Of a stretch of 64,000 nucleotides of DNA, positions 44,411 to 54,029 are shown piece by piece. The position numbers were made by a program, and so were the translations under genes. The stretch's first letter is position 1; every line of letters starts with the position of its first letter. Origin of the DNA: Paludibacter sp. GTDB taxonomy: Bacteria; Bacteroidota; Bacteroidia; Bacteroidales; Paludibacteraceae. The notes under the pieces are model-generated. The model saw nothing but the letters and a program-made list of their open reading frames with translations, searched no databases and had not been told where the DNA came from. The stretch covers positions 97,521 to 161,520 of the forward strand of contig JAQTUE010000013.1 of NCBI GenBank assembly GCA_028710415.1, written 5' to 3'.

Positions 44411-45673
44411 ATGAAGAAAATAATACTTAATTCACTATTTTTTCTGGCAGTGGCATCTTCTGTTTTTTCAAGAAATGAATCAACTGCACCAATACAAGAA
44501 GAAAATAAACCAATTATTTCGCCGGAATCTATCGTAACTATTCCTGAAAAGGAAGATGTACTTCCATCAACAAGTGCAAACACCATTGCTCCAATAAGCC
44601 ATTGGTCGTTGGGAATTAAAGGAGGAGTCAATTATTTCCGGTTAGCAGCTTCCACGCTGAATCGTTCTTATCAGTATCATTTACTGGTTGGAGGAACTTT
44701 GGAGTATACTATTAACCCACTAGTAGGTGTGGGATTAGAGTACACTCATAATCCTTTTGGTTGTACCACACCTACAATCGTAATAACAGGAGGTACAAAA
44801 GATGCAATTTTATATGGTTCGATTAATCTATCTAATTTATTAATCCCAAACAGAACCGGGAAAAGCAAATTTAATGTGTATGGTGATGGAGGTGTCGGAA
44901 CTGCATTCTATAATTTTTCATTAAATCAGGGCAGTACTCAAACCGATCTAAGTTCCATGGCAATATTGGGATTAAAGGTGGAATATTCTATCAGTAAATC
45001 CCTATCCCTGGGTTTGGAAGGTCAGTATCGCTATTACAACTGGAAACTGGAACAGGTAAATACGATTTATAATACGGAGGCAGCAACTGCAACAATAGGG
45101 TTACGCTATAAGATCAATGCTGCAGGAAAGAAACAACATGTAAGGAATATCAGTATTTCGGATTACTATCCCAAACCTGTACCTGTCATTACCGAAAAGA
45201 TTGTAAAAGAAAATACAGATGAGACTTTGAATCGTTTGAATGCATTGGAGGCTGAAAATGCAGCATTGAATTCAAAGCTCAATAAAATTAATGAGAATAT
45301 TCAGTCACTTACTAACAAAGAAAATCCTTTTGTAGATGCATCTTTCCAAAATATAGAATTTGAATTCGGCTCAGATAAACTGGATGTAAGTGCTTATAAA
45401 ATACTGGATCAAATTGCAGATATTCTAATTCATAATTCTGCATCAGTGAAACTTAATGTTGCAGGCTATACCGATTATATTGGCTCTGCAGAATTTAACA
45501 GGATTTTATCCGTTAAAAGAGCCAATGCGGTAAAGGATTATTTAGTGGCTAAGAATGTTCCTACAACCAAAATTTCTATCTTCGGATACGGTAAGGATAA
45601 TCCGATTGCCCCAAATATTTCAGTCGTAGGCCGTCAAAAAAACAGAAGGGTAGAATTCCAGTTTGCAAAATAA
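44411..45673 (+). CDS. OmpA family outer membrane protein
   Basis: The 420-residue product has a signal peptide ending near VFSRN. Then come a proline/glutamate-rich segment (about 20-50), an eight-stranded-barrel-like domain (about 55-235), a short coiled coil (about 275-300, LNALEAENAALNSKL) and a C-terminal OmpA peptidoglycan-binding domain (about 310-420) with VAGYTDYIGSAEFNRILSVKRANAV and RQKNRRVEF. It links the outer membrane to the cell wall. The OmpA domain is close to that of the next gene, but there are no thrombospondin repeats. A weak TAATTTTG box is at 44364-44371; the direct-repeat promoter of its neighbours is not found at the right spacing. Confidence 0.88.
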   Translation: MKKIILNSLFFLAVASSVFSRNESTAPIQEENKPIISPESIVTIPEKEDVLPSTSANTIAPISHWSLGIKGGVNYFRLAASTLNRSYQYHLLVGGTLEYTINPLVGVGLEYTHNPFGCTTPTIVITGGTKDAILYGSINLSNLLIPNRTGKSKFNVYGDGGVGTAFYNFSLNQGSTQTDLSSMAILGLKVEYSISKSLSLGLEGQYRYYNWKLEQVNTIYNTEAATATIGLRYKINAAGKKQHVRNISISDYYPKPVPVITEKIVKENTDETLNRLNALEAENAALNSKLNKINENIQSLTNKENPFVDASFQNIEFEFGSDKLDVSAYKILDQIADILIHNSASVKLNVAGYTDYIGSAEFNRILSVKRANAVKDYLVAKNVPTTKISIFGYGKDNPIAPNISVVGRQKNRRVEFQFAK

Positions 45674-45742
45674 ACGTGCACAATTTACTTTAACTGCAAA
45701 TACTATATAAGTATTCAGTAATTATTTAACACCAAAAATCGT

Positions 45743-45785
45743 AAAAGAGCATTGTCCTTCGTTTGAAAGACAGTGCTCTTTTTTG
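45743..45785 (+). terminator. Terminator after the 44411-45673 OmpA gene
   Basis: AAAAGAGCATTGTC...GACAGTGCTCTTTT hairpin with T-run. Confidence 0.85.
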
Positions 45786-45870
45786 TTGCAAATTAATTGT
45801 ATATCAAATAAATATCGCTTGTTTTTAATGTAATATAATTTGTAAATCAATAAAATCAATTTGTTTTATG

Positions 45871-45955
45871 TGTGAATGATGTAACTAATTGGGAAAATTA
45901 TGTAAGTTATAACATTGTAATTGTTCTCACCTTTGCAAAGTGAAAAATCATTCAC
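45871..45955 (+). promoter_or_regulatory. Regulon promoter site B with 5' stem-loop
   Basis: TGTGAATGATGTAACT (45871-45886) has ATGTAA at 45879. The second ATGTAA is at 45900 (21 bp), and CACCTTTG at 45928-45935 (28 bp further). The stem-loop GTGAA-AAATCA-TTCAC lies at 45940-45955, 5 bp after the -7 box, and the ATG is 37 bp after the box. Confidence 0.82.
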
Positions 45956-45971
45956 AAATAAACATGAATTT

Positions 45972-47441
45972 ATGAAAAATAAAAATTTACTTTTAATGGC
46001 ATTTTTTGTTGCCGCACAAATTATAACTGCTCAAACAGCAGATATAAAGTTAGGAGTCGAAGTTGGTATTATAAAAAATGAATACAATGGAGATTATGGA
46101 AATGGAATCTTTAATTTTAAACAACAAATGTATCCTTCATTGGGAGTGGCAATAGGGTATTATTTAAATCCATCATTTAATGTAGGTTTGCGTAGTGCAT
46201 TTGGTGATTATGGATACCGCGAAAACAATGTAAATTATTTCAGAGGAAGAAAGACTGATGTGTCGTTGTATACTCAATATAAATTTAATAATGGGTATAT
46301 CCTGAAAGAAAGTTCACGATTAACTCCGTTTCTAACCATTGGACTTGGAATTGCAGCTTATGGTATTAATTCGGATCTTGATAAATCCGGATCAAATCCA
46401 AGCCTTTATCCGACTATTGTCACTAAAGGAGTAGATTTTATACTTCCGGTCGGGGCTGGATTAAAATATCAGATTACTGAAAGGGTTGCTGTTCAGTATC
46501 AATATCTTTATAATTTCACCAGTAGTGATATCCGCGATGAAAACAGAGGACCTAATTTCTTTGGATCAACAAGTCATCCATCAAGTAAATCGGGGAATGA
46601 TGCATTTGGTCAACATGTATTCAGTGTTGTTTTCAATATTGGTAAACACACGGATACAGACAAAGATGGTGTTGGCGACAGATATGATAAATGTCCGAAT
46701 ACCCCAAGAAATGTAAAAGTTGATATGGATGGTTGTCCGATAGATAGTGATAAAGATGGCGTAGCTGATTATTTGGATCAATGCCTGGATACTCCTGCCG
46801 GGGTTTTGGTTGACACAAAAGGATGTCCTGTCGATGCTGATTTAGATGGTGTCCCTGATTATCTTGACAAATGTGCCAATACTCCTTCCGGAATTAAAGT
46901 AGATGCTACCGGTTGTCCAATTGATACCGATGGTGATGGTATAGCCGATTATCTTGATAAATGTCCGGATACTCCAAAAGATGTAAAAGTAGATGTTAAT
47001 GGTTGTGCAATTGATACTGATGGAGACGGAATACCTGATTATCTTGATAAATGTCCTGATGTAGCCGGTATTGCAGCTAATAATGGTTGTCCTGAAGTCT
47101 TAACCACTGTATTTCAAAACATAGAATTTGAATTTGCTTCGGATAAACTTACCCGGGAATCGTATCCAACTCTGGATCAGATAGCCATTACGTTGAATAA
47201 TAATTCATCTACAGTTAAAATAAATATAGCCGGATATACCGATTATATCGGTACAGATGAATACAACCTGAAATTATCCGTGAAAAGGGCTAATTCAGTA
47301 AAGGTTTATTTATTATCTAAAAAAGTTCCAGGTTCGAGAATTGTAATCACCGGATATGGAGAAGAAAACCCAATTGCTCCAAATGAAAGCGTTGAAGGTC
47401 GTCAAAAAAACCGCAGGGTAGAATTCCAGATTACTAAATAA
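45972..47441 (+). CDS. OmpA family protein with thrombospondin type 3 repeats (copy 1)
   Basis: The product has 489 residues. The start at 45972 is chosen because it begins a proper signal peptide (MKNKNLLLMAFFVAAQIITAQ) and keeps the same 37-bp distance to the -7 box as two sister genes. An N-terminal beta-barrel (about 22-225) is followed by five calcium-binding thrombospondin type 3 repeats (pattern DxDxDGxxDyxDxCpxTP..v.vd..GC) and a C-terminal OmpA domain (about 380-489). The repeats form a rigid calcium-dependent stalk between barrel and wall-binding domain. The barrel is a close paralogue of that in the next gene. Confidence 0.92.
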   Translation: MKNKNLLLMAFFVAAQIITAQTADIKLGVEVGIIKNEYNGDYGNGIFNFKQQMYPSLGVAIGYYLNPSFNVGLRSAFGDYGYRENNVNYFRGRKTDVSLYTQYKFNNGYILKESSRLTPFLTIGLGIAAYGINSDLDKSGSNPSLYPTIVTKGVDFILPVGAGLKYQITERVAVQYQYLYNFTSSDIRDENRGPNFFGSTSHPSSKSGNDAFGQHVFSVVFNIGKHTDTDKDGVGDRYDKCPNTPRNVKVDMDGCPIDSDKDGVADYLDQCLDTPAGVLVDTKGCPVDADLDGVPDYLDKCANTPSGIKVDATGCPIDTDGDGIADYLDKCPDTPKDVKVDVNGCAIDTDGDGIPDYLDKCPDVAGIAANNGCPEVLTTVFQNIEFEFASDKLTRESYPTLDQIAITLNNNSSTVKINIAGYTDYIGTDEYNLKLSVKRANSVKVYLLSKKVPGSRIVITGYGEENPIAPNESVEGRQKNRRVEFQITK

Positions 47442-47507
47442 ATAGATTCATTTTGAAAAATTATTTAGATTAAAATAGAGTATAAATAATTATTCGCGAA
47501 ATATTAT

Positions 47508-47546
47508 AAAAGCGTTGTTCTTCAAAAGAGAGCAATGCTTTTTTTT
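47508..47546 (+). terminator. Terminator after OmpA/TSP3 copy 1
   Basis: AAAAGCGTTGTTCT...AGAGCAATGCTTTT hairpin with T-run. Confidence 0.8.
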
Positions 47547-47640
47547 GATTTTATCCTGTAGAACAGTAACTTGTGTACTGATATTGTTTCTTTATTTATA
47601 AATTAACTTACTAAATCAATAAGTACTAATTCGTAAAGTG

Positions 47641-47726
47641 TGTGAATGATGTAAGGATTATGCTTAATTATGTAACATATTATTTTGCAAAAGTTCACAA
47701 TTTTGCACTGTGAAAATTCATTCACA
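47641..47726 (+). promoter_or_regulatory. Regulon promoter site C with 5' stem-loop
   Basis: TGTGAATGATGTAAGG (47641-47656) has ATGTAA at 47649. The second ATGTAA is at 47670 (21 bp), and the -7 box CAATTTTG at 47698-47705 (28 bp). TGTGAA-AATTCA-TTCACA stem-loop lies at 47709-47726. The ATG is 37 bp after the box. Confidence 0.8.
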
Positions 47727-47741
47727 ATTAAATTCAATAAA

Positions 47742-49433
47742 ATGAAAAATAAAAATTTACTGTTAATGGCATTTTTCATTGCCACTCAATTTGCAAGTGC
47801 ACAAACTGAAGACGTTAAGTTGGCTGTCGATTTACGAGTTATTAAAAATGAGTACAATGGTGATTATGGAAATGCATTCTTTGATTTCACAAAGCAAATG
47901 TATCCGGCCGGTGGTTTAGCAATTGGTTATTATTTAAATCCTTCTTTTAACTTAGGATTACAAACTAGTTTTGGGAGTTATGGTTATCATGAAAGTAATT
48001 TAAACTATTTCAGAGGAAGAAAATTAGATATGTCCCTGTATACACAATACAAATTTAATAACGGGTATATTCTTAAAAAGGATTCCAGGTTTTATCCATT
48101 TATTTCTGTAGGTCTTGGATTTGCCACGTATGGTGTAAATTCCAGCATTGATAAATCTAATTCTAATCTTACTCTGGATCCAACGATAATCGTAAAAGGA
48201 GTAGATGTGATACTTCCTGTTGGAGCGGGACTGAAATACCAATTTTCCGATCGGTTTGCAATTCAGTATCAATATCTGTATAATTTCACGAGCAGTGATG
48301 TACATGATCAAAACAAAAGTGGGGGAGTTGTCAATCATTTCTTTGGAACTTCTGCTCATCCTGCATATAAACCAGGTAACGATGCTTATGGCCAACAAAT
48401 ATTTAGTTTGATATTTACAATTGGTAAACTTAAGGATCTGGATAAAGATGGCATCGCAGATAAATATGATAAATGTCTGGGAACTCCATTAAATGTAAAA
48501 GTAGATGAAAATGGTTGCCCGATAGATACCGATGGTGATGGTGTTGCCGATTATCTTGATAAGTGGCCCAATACTCCGACAGGAGTTTTAGTAGATCTTT
48601 CAGGATGCCCGTTAGATACTGATGGTGATGGTATTGCTGATTACCTTGATAAATGTAACAATACACCTTCAGGGGTAAAAGTGGATGATGCAGGTTGTGC
48701 AATCGATACTGATGGAGATGGTGTTGCTGATTATCTGGATAAATGTCCGAATACTCCTTCCGGTGTACAGGTAGATGCAAATGGATGTACACTTGATTCT
48801 GATGGTGATGGTGTGGTTGATAGTCTCGACAAATGTCCAAATAGTCGTAAAGGAGCAATTGTAGATGCAAATGGTTGTGAAAAAGACACTGATGGTGATG
48901 GTGTAGTTGATTATCTTGATAAATGTCCGGGAACACCAGCTAAAGCTTATGGTAAAGTAGATGTAAATGGTTGTCCGCTTGATTCGGATGGTGATGGAAT
49001 AGCTGATTATCAAGATAATTGTCCAACTATTGCGGGAAATGCTTCTAACAATGGATGTCCGGAAGTGAAAAAAGAAGTGAAAGCGCTATTCAAGAAGGCA
49101 TTGCAAGGAATTCGTTTCGAAACGGGTAAGGCAAATATTAAACCGGCTTCATTTAATTTACTAAATGAAATAGCAAATAGCCTGATTCTTAATCCAACTT
49201 ATCTGATCGAAGTTCAGGGTCATACCGATAATGTAGGAAATGATGACTATAACCTGAGACTTTCAATTGAAAGAGCTGCTTCAGTCAGAAGTTATTTAAT
49301 TTCTAAAGGTGTAAGTGAAACTAAAATTACTTCCCAGGGATATGGTGAATCCAAACCAGTAGCAAGTAATAATACTTCAACAGGTAAAACAATAAACAGG
49401 CGAGTTGAATTTGTTGTTACTTTTGAAAAGTAA
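47742..49433 (+). CDS. OmpA family protein with thrombospondin type 3 repeats (copy 2)
   Basis: The 563-residue paralogue of the preceding gene has the same signal peptide (MKNKNLLLMAFFIATQFASAQ) and barrel (KNEYNGDYGN, YYLNPSFNLGLQ, YFRGRK, YTQYKFNNGYILK), but seven to eight thrombospondin type 3 repeats instead of five and a more distant OmpA domain (IRFETGKANIKPASF...GHTDNVGNDDYN). In one repeat the usual Cys is Trp (YLDKWPNTP), leaving its partner in LSGCPLD unpaired. The start follows the 37-bp promoter spacing. Tandem duplication with separate promoters and repeat-number change is evident. Confidence 0.92.
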   Translation: MKNKNLLLMAFFIATQFASAQTEDVKLAVDLRVIKNEYNGDYGNAFFDFTKQMYPAGGLAIGYYLNPSFNLGLQTSFGSYGYHESNLNYFRGRKLDMSLYTQYKFNNGYILKKDSRFYPFISVGLGFATYGVNSSIDKSNSNLTLDPTIIVKGVDVILPVGAGLKYQFSDRFAIQYQYLYNFTSSDVHDQNKSGGVVNHFFGTSAHPAYKPGNDAYGQQIFSLIFTIGKLKDLDKDGIADKYDKCLGTPLNVKVDENGCPIDTDGDGVADYLDKWPNTPTGVLVDLSGCPLDTDGDGIADYLDKCNNTPSGVKVDDAGCAIDTDGDGVADYLDKCPNTPSGVQVDANGCTLDSDGDGVVDSLDKCPNSRKGAIVDANGCEKDTDGDGVVDYLDKCPGTPAKAYGKVDVNGCPLDSDGDGIADYQDNCPTIAGNASNNGCPEVKKEVKALFKKALQGIRFETGKANIKPASFNLLNEIANSLILNPTYLIEVQGHTDNVGNDDYNLRLSIERAASVRSYLISKGVSETKITSQGYGESKPVASNNTSTGKTINRRVEFVVTFEK

Positions 49434-49470
49434 ATAACAACTCGATTTGAAAAAACAATTCCAAATAATG

Positions 49471-49508
49471 AAAAGAAGTTGCCTGAGTGCCGGGCAACTT
49501 CTTTTTTG
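49471..49508 (+). terminator. Terminator after OmpA/TSP3 copy 2
   Basis: AAAAGAAGTTGCC...GGCAACTTCTTTT hairpin with T-run. Confidence 0.88.
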
Positions 49509-49674
49509 ATAAATTATATAGAGTCAGGTAATTCCAACTAACACTGTTTTTTTTTGATTATAAACACATTTAACCCGATTTGTTCAAGAATTTGAAATAT
49601 GTATAAAATGTTACTTATATTACTACTATTCAATAGATAAATAATTAATATTTAGTAAAGTTAAATTTTTTATG

Positions 49675-49759
49675 TGTGAATAATGTAACTCTTTTACAAA
49701 ATTATGTAAGTAATAACATACTTAAAGTTCTCACCTTTGCTACGTGAAAATAACTTCAC
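49675..49759 (+). promoter_or_regulatory. Regulon promoter site D with 5' stem-loop
   Basis: TGTGAATAATGTAACT (49675-49690) has ATGTAA at 49683. The second ATGTAA is at 49704 (21 bp), and CACCTTTG at 49732-49739 (28 bp). GTGAA-AATAAC-TTCAC lies at 49744-49759. The ATG at 49776 is 37 bp after the box. Confidence 0.82.
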
Positions 49760-49775
49760 AATAAAATTAAATTGT

Positions 49776-51641
49776 ATGAAAATGAAAAAACTATTAACGA
49801 CACTGGCAATCATATCAGTTGCATTGTTTGCAGGGTGCAAGAATGATGATTATGTAGCTATAAATGGTGGACCCTGTCCGGTTGTGATATCCACTACTCC
49901 GGTAAGTGGCGCTACATTAGTTGGCCGAAGTAAAGTTGCCTCAATAATTGCAAGCGAAGAAGCAGCACGGACAACTATTGTTACAGCTACCTTTAATAAA
50001 AAGATGGATCCGAAGACTATCAACGAATCTTCTTTCAAAGTGAACAGCACGGTGCCAATTACCGGTGTTGTTACTTACACAGACTCTACGGCTACTTTTA
50101 CTGCTTCCAGTAAATTCGCTGACAACACAACCTTTACTGCACGGATTACTACAGCAGCAAAAGATTTAATCGGTAATGCCTTGCAAGCCGATTATGTATG
50201 GACTTTTAGTACAGGTGCTACTATTTTACCGGTAGTCATTGCAACAAGCCCATTGATGAATGCTAATGGTGTTGCTCTTGACAAAGTAGTTACTGCAACA
50301 TTTAGTATGCCTATGGACCCGGCAACTATCCTATCTTCGTTTACACTGAAACAAGGTGCAAATACTGTTGGTGGTATCGTTTCAACTGTTGGTTCAGTTG
50401 CATCCTTTACACCTACAATTGCACTTACCCCGGCTACAGTGTATACTGCGAAAATGACTATCGCAGCTAAGAATATGGATGGCAGTGCTATTGCTAAAGA
50501 TACTACCTGGACATTTACCACATTAAATGTTTACACCTTAAATGTTACAGCTAATAACGGAACAGTAACAAAAAATCCAAATTTAGTTTCTTATAACAGT
50601 GGTGTAAATGTAGTTCTTACAGCTTCTCCACTTCCGGGTTACACATTCTCTTCATGGAGCGGTGATGCAACAGGTATCACAAATCCATTGACAGTTACCA
50701 TGAATAGTAGTAAGATTATTACTGCAAACTTTACACTGAACTCAGGTAACTTTACTTTAAACGTTACTGCAATCAATGGTTCTGTTACCAGATTTCCAAA
50801 CCAATTGACCTATCCAACCGGAACAAACGTAATCCTGACACCAATTCCAAATGCAGGATATATATTTGATTCATGGAGTGTAGATGCATCAGGTTCATTA
50901 AGCCCGGTAACGATTAACATGAATGGAAATAAAAATGTTACTGCAAACTTTATTGGTGGTGCCGGATCAGGTCCTGGAATAATTGATCTTGGAGGAGCAG
51001 CAGACTTTACCATTCTTTCCAAATCAGAAATTACAAATACAGGTGTAACCAGTATTACAGGTAATATCGGAGTAAGCCCTTCGGCTGCAACCTTTATAAC
51101 CGGATTTGGATTAATCATGGATACAAATAATCAGTCTTCACATACACCGATTGTATCCGGAAAAGTATATGCCTCTGATTATGCAGTTCCAACCCCTGCC
51201 AAATTGACAACGGCAGTAAATGATATGCAATCTGCCTTCACAGTGGCAAATGGCTTGACAACTACAGTGATTGTTGGACTGGGTGCAGGTGATATTAGTG
51301 GCATGACATTGGCTCCGGGTCTTTATAAATGGAGTACAGGCTTATTAATTACAAATGCAGGTGTAACCCTTAGCGGTGGACCAAACGATACCTGGGTATT
51401 CCAGATTGCACAAGGTATGACAGTGGCTAATACAGCTATCATTCATTTAACCGGAGGTGCACAGGCAAAAAATATATTCTGGATTACCGGCACAGATGCA
51501 GTAATTGGATCAACAGTTGATTTTAGTGGAAACATATTAAGTAAGACACTTATTTCACTGAACACCGGTTCAAAAGTTACCGGACGGTTATTAGCCCAGA
51601 CCGCAGTTACATTAAATGCTGCTACCGTAGTATTACCATAA
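49776..51641 (+). CDS. Ice-binding-like (DUF3494) lipoprotein with Ig-like domains
   Basis: The product is a 621-residue lipoprotein with signal MKMKKLLTTLAIISVALFAGC and lipidated C21. Domain order: two SbsA-type Ig-like domains (about 36-135 and 137-245; TATFNKKMDPKTINESSF, TATFSMPMDPATILSSF), two InlB-B-like repeats (about 248-390; TFSSWSGDATGITNP, IFDSWSVDASGSLSP), and a DUF3494 beta-helix (about 400-621; DLGGAADFTILSKSEITNTG, ISLNTGSKVTGRLLAQTAVTL). DUF3494 proteins bind ice in cold-adapted microbes and also occur as adhesins. Unlike the four downstream DUF3494 proteins it is lipid-anchored, with no type IX tail, and carries the domain at its C-terminus. It is probably co-transcribed with the next gene. 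Confidence 0.9.
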   Translation: MKMKKLLTTLAIISVALFAGCKNDDYVAINGGPCPVVISTTPVSGATLVGRSKVASIIASEEAARTTIVTATFNKKMDPKTINESSFKVNSTVPITGVVTYTDSTATFTASSKFADNTTFTARITTAAKDLIGNALQADYVWTFSTGATILPVVIATSPLMNANGVALDKVVTATFSMPMDPATILSSFTLKQGANTVGGIVSTVGSVASFTPTIALTPATVYTAKMTIAAKNMDGSAIAKDTTWTFTTLNVYTLNVTANNGTVTKNPNLVSYNSGVNVVLTASPLPGYTFSSWSGDATGITNPLTVTMNSSKIITANFTLNSGNFTLNVTAINGSVTRFPNQLTYPTGTNVILTPIPNAGYIFDSWSVDASGSLSPVTINMNGNKNVTANFIGGAGSGPGIIDLGGAADFTILSKSEITNTGVTSITGNIGVSPSAATFITGFGLIMDTNNQSSHTPIVSGKVYASDYAVPTPAKLTTAVNDMQSAFTVANGLTTTVIVGLGAGDISGMTLAPGLYKWSTGLLITNAGVTLSGGPNDTWVFQIAQGMTVANTAIIHLTGGAQAKNIFWITGTDAVIGSTVDFSGNILSKTLISLNTGSKVTGRLLAQTAVTLNAATVVLP

Positions 51642-51696
51642 ATTTTAACTGTAATCCAATAAACAGGATTCATAAATAATAATAATTCATCAGTAT

Positions 51697-53745
51697 ATGA
51701 AAACTAAAAATAATATCACAAAGGAATCGCGCTTGGCGCGGTTCCCTTATGCCCGGAGCATAAAAAGCCTTATTCTTTGTGCAGTTGTTATGATCGGATT
51801 TCAAACTCCTATCCAGGCGCAGGATTCAATTCAGTACACAAAACCTTCGTGGTACTTTGGGGTGGCAGCCGGCGGAAATATCAATTTCTACCGTGGTTCA
51901 ACTCAAAAGATGGATGCTGAACTGACTGTTCCTACTACTTTTCATGATGGTAGTGGCGTTGGACTTTTTGTAGCTCCTTTAATTGAATACCGTCCGGCTA
52001 ATTCCCGATGGGGAATTATGTTGCAAGCCGGTTACGATAACCGTAGTGGTAAATTTAATCAGGTGACTACCCCTTGTAATTGCCCGGCTGATTTAATTAC
52101 CGACTTAAGCTATATCACTGTTGAACCAAGCTTGCGTTTTGCCCCATTCAAATCGAATTTCTATTTGTATGCAGGTCCACGTTTTGCCTTCAACATGTCT
52201 AAAGGATACACGTACAAACTTGGTATTAATCCGGCATTCCCGAATCAAACACCAACTGCAGATGTAAAGGGTGATTTTAGTGATGTCAACAGCAGCCTGA
52301 TTTCCATGCAAATTGGTGCAGGTTATGATATCCACCTGACTAAGGAATCTAAAAAGACACAATTGGTATTATCCCCTTTTGTTTCGTTCCATCCTTATTT
52401 TGGACAGGATCCACGGTCTATCGAAACATGGAACATTACAACCGTTCGTGTTGGAGCTGCCTTGAAACTTGGAACAGGACATAGAATCCAGCAACCTGTT
52501 AAAACAGATGCTTTTGTCCCTGCTGCAGTAGTTGTAGCTGAACCTGAAGTGAAATTCTATGTGGATGCCCCTAAAAATATACCTGCTGTTACAAACGTAA
52601 GGGAAATATTCCCATTAAGCAATTATGTATATTTCGATTTAGGATCTACCAAAATCTCAAGCCGGTATGTGTTGCTTAAGAAAAGCCAGGTTAATGACTT
52701 TAGGCAGGATCAGGTAGAATTAACTACTCCTGAAAATTTCTCCGGACGTTCAAACCGTCAAATGACTGTATATTATAATGTGTTGAACATTGTGGGTGAC
52801 CGTATGGCTAAAAACCCGAATACTACCATCCGAATGATCGGTTCTTCGGAACAAGGTGCTAAAGATGGCCGTGCAATGGCTGAATCAACAAAAAGTTATT
52901 TGGTTGATGTGTTCGGAATTAATCCGGCCAGAATTACTGTCGAAGGCCGTGTGAAACCGGTTATTGCTTCTGTGCAACAAGGTGGTACTGTCGACCTGGT
53001 AATGCTTCAGGAAGGTGACCGCAGGGTAACCATTGAAAGTAATTCGCCTGAATTGTTGACTGAATTTTACAGTGGAACCAATGCCATGAGACCCGTAGAA
53101 ATAGTTACAGGACAAGTTGCTCCACTCGACAGTTATGTATTTATCAATGCTGATGGTGGAACTGATGCGTATACTTCATGGTCATTGGAATTTAAAGATG
53201 ATCAGGGAGCTGTACAAAACTTCGGTCCTTATACAAAGGACAGAATAAGTATCCCGGGTAATGCCGTTTTAGGAAATCGTGCTGAAGGTGATTATCAGGT
53301 AACTTTAATTGGTCAAACCAAAAGTGGCAAGACACTGAAGAAAGAAACTAAAGCACATTTGGTTAACTGGGCTCCATCTACAGTAAATGAAGCAATGCGA
53401 TTCAGTGTGATTTATGAATTCAACCGTTCGAAGACCATCAAATTGTACGAAAAGTATATCAATGATGTTGTCGTTCCAAAGATTCCTAAAAACGGAACCG
53501 TTGAAATCCATGGTCATGCCGATATCACCGGTAGTGATGCTTACAATATGAATTTATCATTAGCCCGTGCCAATGACGTGAAATCAATCATTCAAAATCG
53601 CCTGAATAAATTAGGCCGTCATGATGTGAAATTTGTAGTCAACGGATATGGTGAAGATGCTTCGAAAGCACCTTTCGATAACAAATATCCTGAACAACGT
53701 TATTATAACCGTACGGTTATTATTGATATTAACCCGACTAAATAA
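51697..53745 (+). CDS. OmpA family protein with N-terminal barrel and two OmpA-like domains
   Basis: The 682-residue product begins with a long signal peptide (about 1-42, ending IQAQ). Residues about 45-265 form an outer-membrane barrel (WYFGVAAGGNINFYRG, APLIEYRPANSRWGIMLQAGYDN, RVGAALKLGTG). A middle part (about 310-445) looks like a degenerate OmpA-type domain (NYVYFDLGSTKISSRYV...RMIGSSEQGAKDGRAMAEST), and the C-terminus (about 560-682) is a clear OmpA peptidoglycan-binding domain (VEIHGHADITGSDAYNMNLSLARANDV). It follows the ice-binding-like lipoprotein by 55 bp with no terminator between, so the two may be expressed together from site D. Confidence 0.87.
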   Translation: MKTKNNITKESRLARFPYARSIKSLILCAVVMIGFQTPIQAQDSIQYTKPSWYFGVAAGGNINFYRGSTQKMDAELTVPTTFHDGSGVGLFVAPLIEYRPANSRWGIMLQAGYDNRSGKFNQVTTPCNCPADLITDLSYITVEPSLRFAPFKSNFYLYAGPRFAFNMSKGYTYKLGINPAFPNQTPTADVKGDFSDVNSSLISMQIGAGYDIHLTKESKKTQLVLSPFVSFHPYFGQDPRSIETWNITTVRVGAALKLGTGHRIQQPVKTDAFVPAAVVVAEPEVKFYVDAPKNIPAVTNVREIFPLSNYVYFDLGSTKISSRYVLLKKSQVNDFRQDQVELTTPENFSGRSNRQMTVYYNVLNIVGDRMAKNPNTTIRMIGSSEQGAKDGRAMAESTKSYLVDVFGINPARITVEGRVKPVIASVQQGGTVDLVMLQEGDRRVTIESNSPELLTEFYSGTNAMRPVEIVTGQVAPLDSYVFINADGGTDAYTSWSLEFKDDQGAVQNFGPYTKDRISIPGNAVLGNRAEGDYQVTLIGQTKSGKTLKKETKAHLVNWAPSTVNEAMRFSVIYEFNRSKTIKLYEKYINDVVVPKIPKNGTVEIHGHADITGSDAYNMNLSLARANDVKSIIQNRLNKLGRHDVKFVVNGYGEDASKAPFDNKYPEQRYYNRTVIIDINPTK

Positions 53746-53775
53746 AAGTCACTATTTGTTTGCGTTTTTTCTGAT

Positions 53776-53813
53776 AAGACAGAGGCCATTTTGGTCTCTG
53801 TCTTTATTTTTTT
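53776..53813 (+). terminator. Terminator of the 51697 OmpA gene
   Basis: AAGACAGAGGCCA...TGGTCTCTGTCTT stem (one G-U) followed by a T-rich tract. Confidence 0.85.
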
Positions 53814-54029
53814 GTGGTTGGATATCCTGTTTCAACACTTTATGACGGGTATGGTAAGAATTCCAAACAGAATGTTTTGCATGGCAAAACATGATTGTAG
53901 TTTTTGTTCTGAAATGCAAGGATTTATAAATGCTGGCAAGAGTTTGAAAGTTTATTGATTACTTTTAACAGCCTATTTTAAATAAATAAGCGAATTCATT
54001 TTTCCATTTGTCAACCATAAGTTCGTTAC

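Noticed and set aside
48430..48936. Long antisense frames opposite the thrombospondin repeats.
   Set aside because: They are produced by the periodic Asp/Gly codons of the TSP3 repeats on the other strand; composition is His/Gln-rich nonsense.
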